From positions 1-64,000 of the forward strand of contig WHUX01000195.1 in NCBI GenBank assembly GCA_015179025.1: 64,000 bases of DNA. The letters are read 5' to 3'. This stretch comes from Terfezia claveryi (lineage: Eukaryota > Ascomycota > Pezizomycetes > Pezizales > Pezizaceae). Under the pieces are notes generated by a model. The model was not told the DNA's origin and searched no databases. It saw nothing but the letters and a program-made list of their open reading frames with translations. This document shows, in pieces, positions 20,257 through 33,705 of this stretch (its first letter is position 1; each line of letters begins with the position of its first letter). A program made the translations under genes and the position numbers.

Positions 20257-23200
20257 GATCGAGTATCGTCTGTTCAATCAGACTGAGCATAGAATAGGTG
20301 ATAATTTCCCCAGAGGTTATATACTGAAGTAACCTCCATTTTTTTTAAAGGTGGGATCCGTATATTTAAATAGCTTTGGCATAGCCTCGAACTTTCGGCC
20401 ATGATCATTGGTATTCCTGTCAGTCTGCAGTATGCGAGCTTCGGAATGCCCGTTTACGCATTGATTTTCAGCTTTGCTGGCATGATAGGCTGCTGAGGCC
20501 CTAGATGTTATTTCGACAGTATGATTCAGAACCATTGGTAAACCGAGATCTTGGTTCGTATACCTTGAGCCCCGAAATCGATCAGAACATTACTTCAGGA
20601 TAAAGCTGAGAGAAAAGATCTATCTGAACATTGCAAATTCCCAGGCCTAATATAGAAGAGAATTGTTGACCACCCAGAAGAACGCAAAAGTACAAATCCG
20701 TTTCGCATTGGCTGTAACTCCCGTAAGGGAATTGCGAGGTATAGAAAAAAAAAAAAGAAAAAAAAAAGAAGCCCTAGCATGCGCTGAAGCATCTCAAAAG
20801 TTAAGAGCGACCAAATAAGCTTAATCAAGAACCTCAAAACGAGTTAACTATAAGGCCAAAGGGGATAATTTACAGAGGTTAGAAAAAGCAATGTCTTTTT
20901 CAAACCTTTGTAGTATATATCCCGCATCTAAAGCCCAGTAAATCCTCCTATACCAATTACAATTTACAAAATGTACCTATAGCAAGCCTACACTATAGAA
21001 TCAAGCTAGTCGAGGTCGGGGTCGAGGCTATAGCAAGGGTTGGGGTCAAGCAAGGAGAAGAGCTATCGCGCACTAAGATGCAGTTATGGGATATTGGGAA
21101 TGCAAAATTTGAGTTCTCGATATTATTTTTCCTACTGCTATTATTATACTGTTTTTTCTTGGATCCAAGTAATACGATGCTTTCGTTCTTGTTCGGTTGT
21201 ATCTATCTCATATGGTCTAATCACGCTTTTTAGGCCAGATATAGCCTTGTACCGGACGTTGGTGCTGTCTAATTGTAGAGGCTCAAGGACACACTGCACC
21301 TCAAGTGCTCGTGACCCCGCTTTATTCCTTTGGTCACTTTTTGCACTGCTGCAGATATGTACGGTACTGCATGTCTTACCACCACCACCACCACCACAGC
21401 CGCTGTCCCCAATGTTCTACGATTAAACCGGCTTGCGGCTCCTCGTCTAAACCATACCATGGTGGGTCCTCAGCCTCAAAAGTACATGTGAATGTATGTT
21501 AACATAGTCCTCTAATATAAATTCACATGTCAACGATAATCGTATATCTATATCATGCATGTTTGACAGTAATGACCAATCCCGTTTGATTTTCCTTAAC
21601 TTCCTGCCTAATTGACCATTTGTAATCTACCTCTCCTCGAGCCCCTATGGCTCTGTATGAATTTTGTTGCACGTGTAGCAGTATAATTTTCCCCCTTAGT
21701 GATTTTCGTTGAACTAAACTACACGAAGCTATCCAAATAGCGCTACATGCTAAATTAAGGGATTGATATCAGCGGCTGTAAAGCAGAATGTTACCTGATA
21801 CATTGATATTAATATCATAATATCATATTCCGGCATTTCCCATATTTCTGATATTGCAGTAAGGATCGTCATGGGCCGGCTTGGGAATGCTTCAGCTGCA
21901 TAATATAGACTTATATCTTGTTTTTATTTTCAATGCACTTTAGGTATACGGTAGCTAATTACAGCTCAAAGGCAGCACTCGGTGCAAGCCAACTAACAGT
22001 TCTCCCAGACTACTCGGGGTTAAGGGAAGTCTGGCCAACACAGCTGAAACAAGTGTGGTTCCTACGCGCATATAGATGCATATTGTATGGGCAAAAAAGG
22101 TCTAGCGAACTTTTGGTAAAGCCTCAGTTGATGCAGGATACGATAGGGCAAGATTGAGCCTCATGCTCCAGCTGTCCTCTGGTCATTTAATCGTTATGAA
22201 ATTATTTCCCATAACAAGAATTCCCGTCTGATTTTGCTATATTTAAGCTAAATAAATTAGGTCTCCAACTCATTTAGCTGGCTTGGCTTCACCCGCACTT
22301 GTCTCTATGAGTCCTATCATACCTCTATTGCATGACTTCACCCGTACTTGTCTCCATAAGTACTATCATACCTCTATTGCATGACTTCACCCACATTTCA
22401 ATCTTTGCCAGACTTAGATGCTCCAGGCTACCTGAAAACCCGCTTTCGTAGGGCATGAATCTGGCTCTCCGCATACACTATGTCGACGGAGGAGCTTGCG
22501 AGACTACTTCAGTGCTGCCATATAAGGAAGGTAGCATCTTATTTGTTTTGGCACGTAGGTAAGAAATCACACCTCAACTCATCTAGGGTACGAAGTTTAA
22601 ACGCTCTTTGTGCTATGTATAAGGCTTTCACAGGGTCTTTGGTATTTCGACACTACCTTCATTGCCCATTTCCCTATCGAGCTCGCATTCGCTATACAAA
22701 CTACTTAGTCCCTGAGGCCCTTACGGACTGACCGGCCCTCGAGTACGATATGCACATCCATACTATGAGACTGTATCTTTTCTAGGGTAATTTGAGACTA
22801 GGTAAAAATAAACCACTTCTCCCGAGTGCCTCCTATTGCCTCTTAAGTTAGGCTGGTTCTTCTGTAGAACACCTATCTCACATTCATCCCATTCAGACTG
22901 GTCTCAATATACAATGGACCCCACTTCCGACCCCGAAAGGAGAAGGGATTGTGATGCAATGAGACATTATACAGAGCAGCACCTCCCACTTTCATTCGGC
23001 GAAACTATCACAATTAACGGACGCCAGGATTGCAGGCCAACATCTAAAATTATCTTAGAAAGAATTATTATCCAAGTGAAGTTTGCAACTCCGGCCTTCT
23101 GTGTCCCAACTTATATTGTCTGTTGCTGACATGACAACCGGTACCATACCGTATTCTTTGATTTCACTTTACCCGAAGCTATATGTACAATAGATTCTCG

Positions 23201-24317
23201 ATATAAGCATGTCAGCCGGCGGTATGGGCATAATCCTATATGAAATATATTCTTATAACATCAAGATTCCATACACATAGACTAACAAACATCTTGACAT
23301 CTACAGTTGTCATAGCCGAAACACTCAAACTGGCACATTTTAAGAAAACTATCAAAACCAAATCAAGCTACACTATCTTTAGAATTGTTTTTGAAATACT
23401 GATTCCTCTGACATACTGAGAAAATGAGCAAGTTTACCTGGATTTTCAAGCTATAGATGGCTCCAAATACAGGTGAAGTGGAACCTTCCCATACAAATTT
23501 GTATGACAACGTAATGGATATGATCTCTTATGTATTTTGCGCCTTCCGTCCATTATACCCGTCAAGCTGAATAATCATAATTCGTAAGACAGAAGTTTTT
23601 GATAATCCCTCTAAAGGCGCAGAGGACTCTATGTTATTCTAGGAAAGTGATGAGTTTGAGTAATATTTGAAAACGGCCTATGTAGTCCACAAATTTAGCA
23701 GCAAAAGTGAAAGATTCTGGGCACGGAATAGTTACATATAGAAGACAAAATCCAGAAATAACTATACTCTCAGAGGAAATGAAATAGCAAAGGTATGTAA
23801 AGAACTATGAACTAAGGCAGTCAGTAATTTTTTTAACCTTTGCTGCACTCTGGACGCTTTCGGTTGACGAGCGTAGTACAGTACTGGAGCTTACCTGATT
23901 CGAAAGTGGCTACCCATTTAGGGAATTTACGTTATAAGAATACGCATCGTATGTGGTGACTAAGCACAACGACAATCGTGAAAGGAACGGCGCTATAATA
24001 TTCCATTCCTCCTTCTCCTCTGAGCTGAAGACTAACACGATATTAACGACCAACCAGACTATCCTACAACAAAGCCGGGACCCTCCTATGTGTCTGAATT
24101 CATACAATCATAACGTACATGACAAGGCACGCCCTCACAAATTAATACGCATGGATGAATGGTTTGTTCGTTTGCTGCTTTGCTTTGCGACTTTTCCTCG
24201 ATGCGGTGGGCTGTATAACTAAATTTCAATAGAAATCAGCATCCAGAATCCGTATGACAGAGTATTCCTCTAAGTACACCAACCTTTACCACGAGTGCTT
24301 TGCTGGATAATCTCACG
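20257..24317. other. 4-kb gene-free, AT-rich stretch
   Basis: No supportable gene. It contains a short CAC microsatellite (about 21379-21396), a 49-bp tandem repeat (22287-22400) and one CAACCAGAC word (24051). AT-rich, stop-rich sequence without protein similarity suggests decayed transposon DNA, which I cannot prove without comparison. Confidence 0.5.
22287..22400. repeat. 49-bp tandem repeat, about 2.3 copies
   Basis: Units start at 22287, 22336 and 22385 with CTTCACCC, each followed by CACTTGTCTC or a close variant and ending TCTATTGCATGA. The period is exactly 49 bp. Confidence 0.85.
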
Positions 24318-25154
24318 TCACTTTTTGTAGTCTCGGCACCACTTTTTGGGTTGTCCTGGCTTCCGGGGCCGTAAGCGCTGGGTGTTAGGCGTGGAATAGC
24401 GCAAGAAATCCGTTGACATGGTCATGCCTTGGCCAGTGACACAAATCAGTTCTTGCCTGGAGCTCGTGGGCCCCGGAATAGGCCTAGGGGGCATGATGGT
24501 CGACCCTAGTTTATGTATACAATATCCATAAGTAGGCTCATCCCCCCGGTTGGCCATATTCATTTTCTTTGGAGGCATTCGAGACCGCTGGGAGTCGCAC
24601 GCAGATTCAATATCCGAGATTGGGCGGCGAATAGGAGTACTAGTGATTCTTGACCTTTTCTCGGTGTGTGTCCCACCACTTGTGGTTTGTAGTCCTCGAG
24701 CAATGGCTTGCAACTCCGTTGGTCCACATCGCCTCACATTCGGCATTGTTCCCCAAGGGAATGCTTTCAGTGTCGTATCTGCCGGCGTTATGAATAGAGG
24801 CCTACCAGTACCCCCGGACCCATTCAGAGAAGTCTGAACCAAGCGACTCTGCTTCCCTTTATCCACCCGAGATCTAGCTAGCACTGCAATACTTGCCAAA
24901 TGCTTCTTTCCTTCCAGATGTGTTAGTTTGCCCGCACGATCCAGCACTCCAGCCGTGGGGCAAATATTGCATTTCCATCTCCCCTGAGCCACCAATGTGA
25001 GCACACCATCCATCTCGCTGGTGAAACTAGCCTCGCGTGCAGCTGCACTCACGTTGCGTGTGTGTTTTTTCCCGTGGAGATGTACATCCCTGGTGACAGC
25101 AGTAACTAACAGGGTCCGATCACACGGCTGACAAAACCAGGCCGAGGGACGCAT
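24318..25154 (-). CDS. Protein with two N-terminal U1-type C2H2 zinc fingers
   Basis: A single-exon frame of 278 residues from the ATG at 25154 (MRPSAWFCQPCDRTL). Finger 1 is FCQPCDRTLL...VHLHGKKH and finger 2 is WKCNICPTAG...THLEGKKH. Both have the C-x2-C-...-H-x(4-5)-H spacing with the GKKH ending typical of matrin/U1C-like fingers that bind double-stranded RNA or splicing RNA. The rest is Ser/Pro/Arg-rich and appears disordered. Genes of this plan are common in some filamentous ascomycetes and often multicopy; the function is unknown. It stands alone in a repeat-rich region, so association with mobile DNA is possible but not shown. Confidence 0.6.
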   Translation of the reverse strand: MRPSAWFCQPCDRTLLVTAVTRDVHLHGKKHTRNVSAAAREASFTSEMDGVLTLVAQGRWKCNICPTAGVLDRAGKLTHLEGKKHLASIAVLARSRVDKGKQSRLVQTSLNGSGGTGRPLFITPADTTLKAFPWGTMPNVRRCGPTELQAIARGLQTTSGGTHTEKRSRITSTPIRRPISDIESACDSQRSRMPPKKMNMANRGDEPTYGYCIHKLGSTIMPPRPIPGPTSSRQELICVTGQGMTMSTDFLRYSTPNTQRLRPRKPGQPKKWCRDYKK

Positions 25155-26795
25155 TCTGTGGTAGGTAGAGGCAAAAGAACGGCACAATATTCTGAAAATA
25201 TCTCAAGCTTAAGGCACAATGAACATTTGATGTACTGGTCTGAGGTTTGGTTAGCTATCTATGAAGGCGTGGTAGGAGCAGTTATAAGCACTTGTGATTC
25301 CCAATTGATCATGATCAGCGACCATATCCGGCTGCGTGGAGAGGCCGTATGCAAGGGTTATGGTGGGCCTGATGTAGAGATTATCTTGGGTCCAGGTAGT
25401 GCATAATGTAGTGCATAATATTCGCATTATCAACAACCTTGATCACTACAACAAAAACAATAAGATTACAGGCACTTTCACGGAAGAATTCACTGAGGAA
25501 CCCTAAAAGGTTGATCGAGTCCTAAGGCTAAAAATCAGGGCGATATTCAAAATCTTGTCAATCTCTGCAAAATGTAAGCAGATGATTTCGGAAACTATCA
25601 TGAAAGCTGACAGACCATAATGCAAAAATATATCGGCGATATGCCAAGGGGAAATAGTTCAAGACGTAACAGGATCGGGGGGGTAAGATAAAAACGACAC
25701 AGACAGCTCTGGGGTTAAAAGGATGTGTCGAAAGATACGTGCGCATGAATGTGAGATGCAATGGTTGAAAAATACATAAATTCTCTAGTGATCAGGCTGT
25801 CAAATCTCGTCATAGGTAAAGATGGATATACTTACTTGGGGCACCCTGGTAAAACAGGGAACTGTGAAATTCACATTATACAATTGGTCGGCCGAGGAAA
25901 CAGGATATTTTGGGACCTTCATATTGTTAAGAGAGTTATGTGGGAAGGATGATCGTGATGGCTTAAGATTTGAAGGTGTGGTGAATGTATGATGAATGTG
26001 ATCTGGTTGGCACAAGTCCCTCCACAGGAGGTGGTAATGATAGCAAGAGATTAGCCCATGCTTCTATGGTCAACCTGCTCCCGCACGAAAACTAGCACTG
26101 GGAAATAGTGAAAGTTCCTCTCTACTCTGTACGGAAAGATATCCTTGACTCGTAAGACCTCCGATGCCTTAGAAATAAGTCGTTGGAACGCAGGTCAAAA
26201 TATGTAACAAATGTGATAAGTGGATATAGAACTTATCTCGTATTGCTTTTATATCTCATTCACCACTGGCTATTCCAGGATTTATATACATATGTTGAGT
26301 TAACACATGTTATGCATGTGTTAACATGTGGATGCATCATGTGCTATCCTTAGTATAGTATTTCCAATTCACTCTTCTTCCTCAAGGTCGCCGCCCCGGT
26401 GTGGAAAGGATGGACCAGTGCCTCGAATTTTGGAAATTAATGCGAACAGAGTACTGCTACCGGGAAAATAAAGATTTCACTGGAATTTCTGTCTTTATGC
26501 GCTTCGTAGAAGACAGGTATTCTTTTATTTATAACTTTCAAATTTAAATATGCAAAAAAAAAAAAAAAAAAGACCAAAGCCCTTTCCAAGTAATCCAAGT
26601 AATCGATTAATCTGCTTGTTATGGATCCAAGAATTGTGCATAAGTGATTAGAAATAATGGAGATAGGAACTAATTTGCTATCTACCAGGCCTTCAACGCT
26701 GGATTCGATTCTGACATCCACTGTATACTACTGATATTTTGAATGCAGGCCGAACTTTTTTCTTCACGCCATTCTTTGCCAGGTAGCATATCTTC

Positions 26796-26885
26796 TAGCC
26801 TCGTACCCAGGTTAATATATTCAAATTTGTAGCGTTCGTGACGTCGCAAATCCCAAGAGACAACAGACTGGTTACTACGAGGCTA
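26796..26885. mobile_element. MITE copy 2 (TA target site, inverted ends)
   Basis: A 90-bp unit with the same TAGCCTCGTA...TACGAGGCTA ends and the same internal blocks as the copy at 3799-3882, in the same orientation. The middle differs by small indels, so the two are diverged and non-autonomous. Confidence 0.8.
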
Positions 26886-27323
26886 CATATCTTCATGCGA
26901 GCGGAGACGTTTTTTTGACCTGCTATTCTTTTTCAGCAGGCTTCGGACACATTTCATGAACAAAAGTTTTTTTTTTTTTTTTTTTTCTTCCTGCTTACAG
27001 ACTGAGCTTTCTTTTCCTATACCAACTACAACACTAAGTCCACATATCTCAGCAGTATTACGGTACTGTAGTATTCTAATTGGTGGAGTTACGAAGAAAA
27101 TACTACCATCACTGAACTTTCCTTGTCAAAATGAGCCCCCCTCAATTCTTTAAATCGATGATTGCTTGGTTACATTTCTCATCTCGAATGCAGCGTGGGG
27201 ATTTGTAGGCCCTTCTGAGGGGGTGCGCCAAGAGATGGCGGGTTGGAAGATCAGATAAGATCGGCTTTATTTTAAAATAGCGGTAGAATTAGATATTGAA
27301 GTGAACAACCATCCTCGCACGTG

Positions 27324-27416
27324 TAGGCTGACTTTGGTGTGTATAAGAAGCTTGTATTCTCTAGGTAAGTCCTCTTAAGCTAAGCGCACGCCACTGGAAA
27401 CCCTTGACTAAGCTAG
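27324..27416 (+). repeat. Dispersed repeat copy (partner at 16380-16456)
   Basis: Shares the blocks GTAGGCTGACTT, GTGTGTAT, GAAGCTTGTATTCTCTA and CTAAGCT with the partner, with a 15-20 bp insertion in the middle. Confidence 0.7.
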
Positions 27417-28230
27417 CCTATGCATATTCAACTAAGCAATACGAATGCAGCCATGTGGTACGGTACAGCATACCATAGCACGTATGTACTATACAACATT
27501 GAAACCGATCGCGAATCAATTTGCAGAAAGTTTTTAAAACAAAGATATTAGAATGGCAATATGTTATTGAATCAACAACATCTCTTTTGAGGTAGATACA
27601 AACGTCAATACATCTAAATTGACTTTCAGGGTAATAGATACATGTGGGCATCACTTTGCTACCTTTGCGCCCTTCCCCTCCCCCGCGAGCGGGGAGGGAA
27701 GGGCTGTGCTAAGCAAATTAGTCTCTCTTGCAGCATCACAACGCGCTTAAGAAAACAAGTTGATGCCCATGCAGAATTTCTGCAAAGCAATCCATACAAC
27801 AAAACAAAATATCCAGGAAAAAAAACCAAGAACCTGTCACAAGAAACCCAATTCAAGTAACGTTAGCCGAATGTTATATCATATAACTGAAGACTCAGGG
27901 TAACTCTCACCATATAACATTTCTGCTGTTTGTTACCCTACCTTCTCCACCAACCTAAGTCTCGATGGGAGAAGCCAATGCGCAGTTTTTGAAAAATTTT
28001 TACCAACATATGATTGGAGGAGTTTGGCAAGTTGTTCAGGAAGTTGTGGTTATAATAATAATTAATTAGAGCTTACTGACGTACCTGCCTCGGTGGGCCG
28101 TTTGTAACATGAACGATAGGCCAGGAGCGAGACTGGAATAGGGTATACACTTCTTGCACGCCTTGTCGAGGGCCAGATTTCTCTCTACTAATACATCCTT
28201 GTCCAACCTTTCACAAAAAAAGAAAAAAGA

Positions 28231-28340
28231 GGTCCAGTCATCTAATGGTATGAGAGACCCGCTAGATAAGGTAAGACTATACGTCCAGCATGTCTGGGCG
28301 GTACGGGGTGTGGTTTTGGTTCGAGTCCCCCAGCTGGATC
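28231..28340 (+). ncRNA. tRNA-like sequence (tRNA pseudogene, intron-bearing tRNA or SINE head)
   Basis: A perfect internal Pol III B box, GGTTCGAGTCC, lies at 28318-28328. A weaker A box (TCATCTAATGG, 28238-28248) lies upstream. The ends GGTCCAG and CTGGATC can pair over seven positions (one G-U), as in an acceptor stem. A D-arm with GGTATGAGA is possible. The T-stem and anticodon stem do not form cleanly, and the A-to-B distance needs an intron of about 35 nt. No isotype is assigned. Confidence 0.3.
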
Positions 28341-29009
28341 ATCTATCCATTTACCCCTATCCGACCCCGTGAGTTGCACCACTACTAGAATCAATACCTG
28401 GACCCTGCTCCTCCGGTATATATATCTCGTATTTCCTCCTGGTCGTGAGACGTGATCGGCATAATACCGTTGTAGAGTACAGGCGATACAATGTCAGAAA
28501 GAAAGCCGTGAAGGTAAACAAATTTCCAGGGTAATATTCACTATTCATTAGGGGTATTAATAACCTAAAGAAAAAAATCACAAGGACGAATAAAGACTAC
28601 GAGTTCAGGGTAATTGTAGGAGAGAAACTACCCACTAGTACTGAACGCAGGCACTCTCAACATCATAAATGCGTACTTATCGTCATAGTAAGATATAATA
28701 TATAGCACAAAAGGCAAAGGCTAGGCAAGGCAGAGCCTTAAGCCAAACCAACTACACTGCTAATGCAACACAAGCTCAAGACCATACAATTAAAACGTAG
28801 TAACGTGCATATAAGAAAACCACATAGCAAAATACACTTCCCCAGCACCGCGCCTATTCCCCATCCTCCCTGATGCCCATCAGCAACATATGAAATACTA
28901 CTCTATCACCAATCCCACTGTCTTAGAAAACTGGTATGTGTATGTGTAACACCATCTTTCAACTTCATCCGCCAACACCTCCCCGCCTCATGTAGGCCCA
29001 GGCCGCCCT

Positions 29010-30658
<1,649 letters not shown>

Positions 30659-30853
30659 CTTGACGCTGTAAAGAACTGTCTGAACAGGTGAAGATCGGAA
30701 GAATGGAGCACTGTTGATTTTTGTAGCGAGTGGTGCTTAGCTTGCTGCCACCAAGAATCCCCCTGGGCTTGGCGTTTCTCGGTGTTCGCCATGCCCCTCA
30801 ATAAGCTTATCGATATTTAGGTTATCGAAACACTCCACAGCAACCAGACAACT
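30659..30853. promoter_or_regulatory. Shared divergent promoter of VPS4 and PFD6
   Basis: The start codons of the two genes are separated by only 195 bp on opposite strands, so both 5' leaders and core promoters lie here. I see no convincing TATA box or named factor site. Confidence 0.5.
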
Positions 30854-31626
30854 ATGGCTGATTTACCCAGGAAGCTACAAGACGTAACGGCACAATATCA
30901 AGAAATCCAGAAGGGTACGTTGAAGCCGAAGTTATCACCCTGTCCTTTACTGGTACGGGATGGGATGGATGCTGAACTCTAAATGTTAGATCTTGCGGAT
31001 GTTATTGCAGCGAGACAGAAGCTAGATTCTCAGTTACAGGAGAACCAGAATGTTCAGAAAGTATGAGAACCCGTTTGCAGTTTATGCAATTTTTGCAATT
31101 TTTACAGTCTCCGGAATTGTTTTCGCGTTCATGGTATTCATTTACATTTCCTCTTTCCTTTTCCTTTTTTTGTGCAGATTGTTTATACCTACGTTTTTTT
31201 ATGCTTAATCAATATACGGAGGATTCTGATGCTTTCAACCCACCACAGGAATTCGCTACCCTCGCGGACGATGCCAACATCTACAAACTCATTGGGCCAG
31301 TTCTATTGAAGCAGGATAAGGCGGAGGCTGTCATGAACGTCAATAGGCGGCTAGAGCACATCCAATCTGAAATGTAACCATCTCCCTCTTCACCTAGGCT
31401 TACTGACCTCACCCCTTGAGCAATTTTGAAACTGACCGTTGGTTAATGTAGCAAGCGAGTGGAGGCCCAGCTGAAGTCACTTGGGGATAAAAGTGATCAG
31501 AAGAAAGTTGAAGTGAGTAGGAACCGCATTGAAGCGTCCGGTTTTGTAATTCGCTGACAATTCGAGTAGATCATCCAGATACAGACACAAATGCAGGCTG
31601 GAGCTCCACAGGGTGTGGCAGCGTAG
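30854..31626 (+). CDS. PFD6: Prefoldin subunit 6 (beta-type)
   Basis: Prefoldin is a hexameric co-chaperone that hands unfolded actin and tubulin to the CCT chaperonin; subunit 6 (yeast Yke2) is a beta-type subunit. Exons are 30854-30914, 30990-31060, 31249-31373, 31452-31512 and 31570-31626, giving 124 residues, the normal length. The N-terminal helix reads MADLPRKLQDVTAQYQEIQKDLADVIAARQKLDSQ. The beta-hairpin region is IYKLIGPVLLKQDKAEAVMNVNRRLE, with the hallmark (Y/V)KL.GPVL. The C-terminal helix is IKRVEAQLKSLGDK. Four introns in such a short gene is many for a filamentous ascomycete, and intron 2 (188 nt) is longer than its neighbours. Confidence 0.95.
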
Positions 31627-32030
31627 AAATCATTCTGTTCTTTGAACGTCAAATATAAAACGGTGTAACTATAAATTCGTTGAGTAAATGTTATCATCTA
31701 TATACGTGCAAATACCTGAAGAAAAAAATCATGTTAGAAAAAGCAAAGCTTTTGATTCTCAAATGAACCCAGTGTAATTTCCAGCAAAAAGCTCATGCAT
31801 AGCAAACATCAAGGAAATTAACTCCCCCTCGTGAGTTTGATAAGCCCCTGGTTACTAAGATTAACGAACTGAATGAATTGCCGAAACCACACACACACCA
31901 GCACCAGCACAAGACGTAACTCTCGAAAGGGACTAAAGGGGAGGCAAGGGGTATATGATCGGTATGCAAGATGAAGGATGCAGCAACAATTCACGAATGA
32001 CGATAGACACAAACAGTAAAACGACACCCA
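31627..32030. other. Convergent 3' intergenic space between PFD6 and LST7
   Basis: The two genes end towards each other with about 400 bp between stops. It contains a CA/CACACA-type short repeat (about 31890-31910) and no gene. Confidence 0.5.
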
Positions 32031-33705
32031 TCATCCAGCAGTAGGCTCCTTTGGCGAGATTCCCAGGGAATCCCCGGTAGCACCTGTGCTTAGCCTTCTC
32101 TGAGCTGCCGTAGAGGTACCGTCCACAAGGAGACCGGTCTTATCAATTCCCCCTTGTATGGCCATGCTCTTGCTCCTTGTGAAATTAGATCTGTTGACAG
32201 TAAGGGTGGCGGGCGCATGTCCTACCTTTTCACTATCTTCTATAACTTCTGTGCTTTGTACTAATCCATACCTCCTCACTAACATCCCTAGTAGTTTCAC
32301 AAAGCATGCATGCACTTCAATAAATAGATCTTCTTTTCCCACTAATTCTGCAAGACCCTTTGCACTACCTACCCCGTCCCTACGTCTCAGGAACCCCTCA
32401 GGGCCAGTTATACCGCCAATCCGGCCACTAAGTGAGCCAGTACTTCCACTAGCATTATTTTGAGCATTAGCCTTCGCTGCCGCCGCTTTCTCTGTGGTAT
32501 TTTTGAGTGCAGCAAACCCTTTAATACGCTCTACCAAGGCTTCAAATGTCCTTACAACATAATTCCAACTCTTTACAACCATCCTCTGTTCAGGGCATAT
32601 GCAGAGGAGGGCATAAGAGCGCTTGCCACCGCGAGCCTTCGGGTCAGCTATTCGGAAGACGTATGCAATTGTGAATCCTGTAAATGTATCCCCAAAGAGT
32701 AGTGGCCCTGTCTGGGCTGGTAAGAGCTCACAAGATAAAGTTCGTATACATGATTGTCGTAGCATGGAAAACCGCGACGGAGTAGTCGGAGCCCTTGTAG
32801 AGAGAAAAGTTACAGAGTGGCCATGTTTCCCAAGCCCATAATTCTTTGGCTGTTGTGCTGAAGGCACAGGGATAGGTGGATCTGAATCCATGTTATTGAG
32901 ACCCTCCTCATCCTCAGAGTTCAGGGAAGAAGAAGCAGACGAACGAGGGGGTATGTTCCCAAAGCATGGCCTCAGTTCCTCAGTAATTCTCTCAGAGTGA
33001 CCATTCTCACTCTTTGCCCGCTGTATTTGGTGACTATGTTGCGATTCCTTTATGCTGTCGTCCTGCCAGCCTGGCCCAAAATGTGCGACATCACCGGGCC
33101 CATGAGCAGGAATCGTTTCCCTCGTTCTGAGAACTGGAGGATTGGGCTTTGTGCTCCTATCAGAAGTACGCTCTAAATTGTTATTTCGTTTCTCCTCAAT
33201 ACTCCTCGGTAGACTAATGCTACAGCTCCTGCAAGTCTCCGTTGATGACGACCCGCCTGAACTGGCACTGCTTGCATAGGCCCCAATCCCTGGACCGGCA
33301 ACCGAAGAAGGTAGGGAGGAGCATGTTAAGATGGGACTTCTTGGTGATGCGGGGGGTGTTTCCATTGGGGACGACAGGGATGATGAGGAGTTTGAAGAGA
33401 CCCCTCGAGCTGTGTATGGGCGAGGTGTAGGTGCTTGAGACGCTAGTAGTGCGTCCGTGCTCTCATCTATACTCTGCCCTCCTACTTGTGTCTTGCTTTG
33501 GGGTGTGGAGGCATCGTTAACGTTATCCATGCTCGACTCTGTTGTTGGATCGCATATCGAGCACTCTGGAGACATAACCTGGGTGCATAATATCGATGTC
33601 GGGCCATGGACCTCGCAAAAATGTGCCAGCGAGACCTAGCAATAGCAAAAGAAACATCAGAAACGGCGATTTGAGAGGTCAATTGCTACTCACAATGAAG
33701 TTCAT
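32031..33705 (-). CDS. LST7: LST7/folliculin homologue (longin-domain GAP subunit of TORC1 signalling)
   Basis: Folliculin/Lst7 pairs with Lst4/FNIP and stimulates GTP hydrolysis on Rag C/D (Gtr2) at the vacuole, linking amino acids to TORC1. Exon 1 is 33705-33694 (MNFI), the intron 33693-33636 (58 nt), and exon 2 33635-32031, giving 538 residues. The start MNFIVSLAHFCEVHGPTSILCTQV is the family's signature N-terminus. A disordered Ser/Pro stretch of about 250 residues containing CRSCSISLP follows, then the longin core TGPLLFGD...GFTIAYVFRIADPKARGG(K)RSYALLCICPE and VVRTFEALVERIKGFA. The rest is a helical region with EVHACFVKLLGMLVRRYGL. No DENN domain is seen, as in yeast Lst7 (242 residues) and unlike human folliculin, but the disordered insert is much longer than in yeast. 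Confidence 0.88.

Larger units (their letters stand above)
25155..29009. other. Repeat-rich intergenic stretch upstream of the zinc-finger gene
   Basis: Holds MITE copy 2 (26796-26885), the repeat at 27324-27416, TTCAGGGTAA words at 27625 and 28604, an A18 run (26554-26571) and a T20 run (26967-26986). A Pol III-like sequence lies at 28231-28340, and 28580-29009 is likely 3' flank of VPS4. No protein-coding gene is supported. Confidence 0.6.

Noticed and set aside
21375..21400. Poly-histidine frame
   Set aside because: It is a CAC trinucleotide microsatellite in non-coding DNA, not a tag or metal-binding protein.
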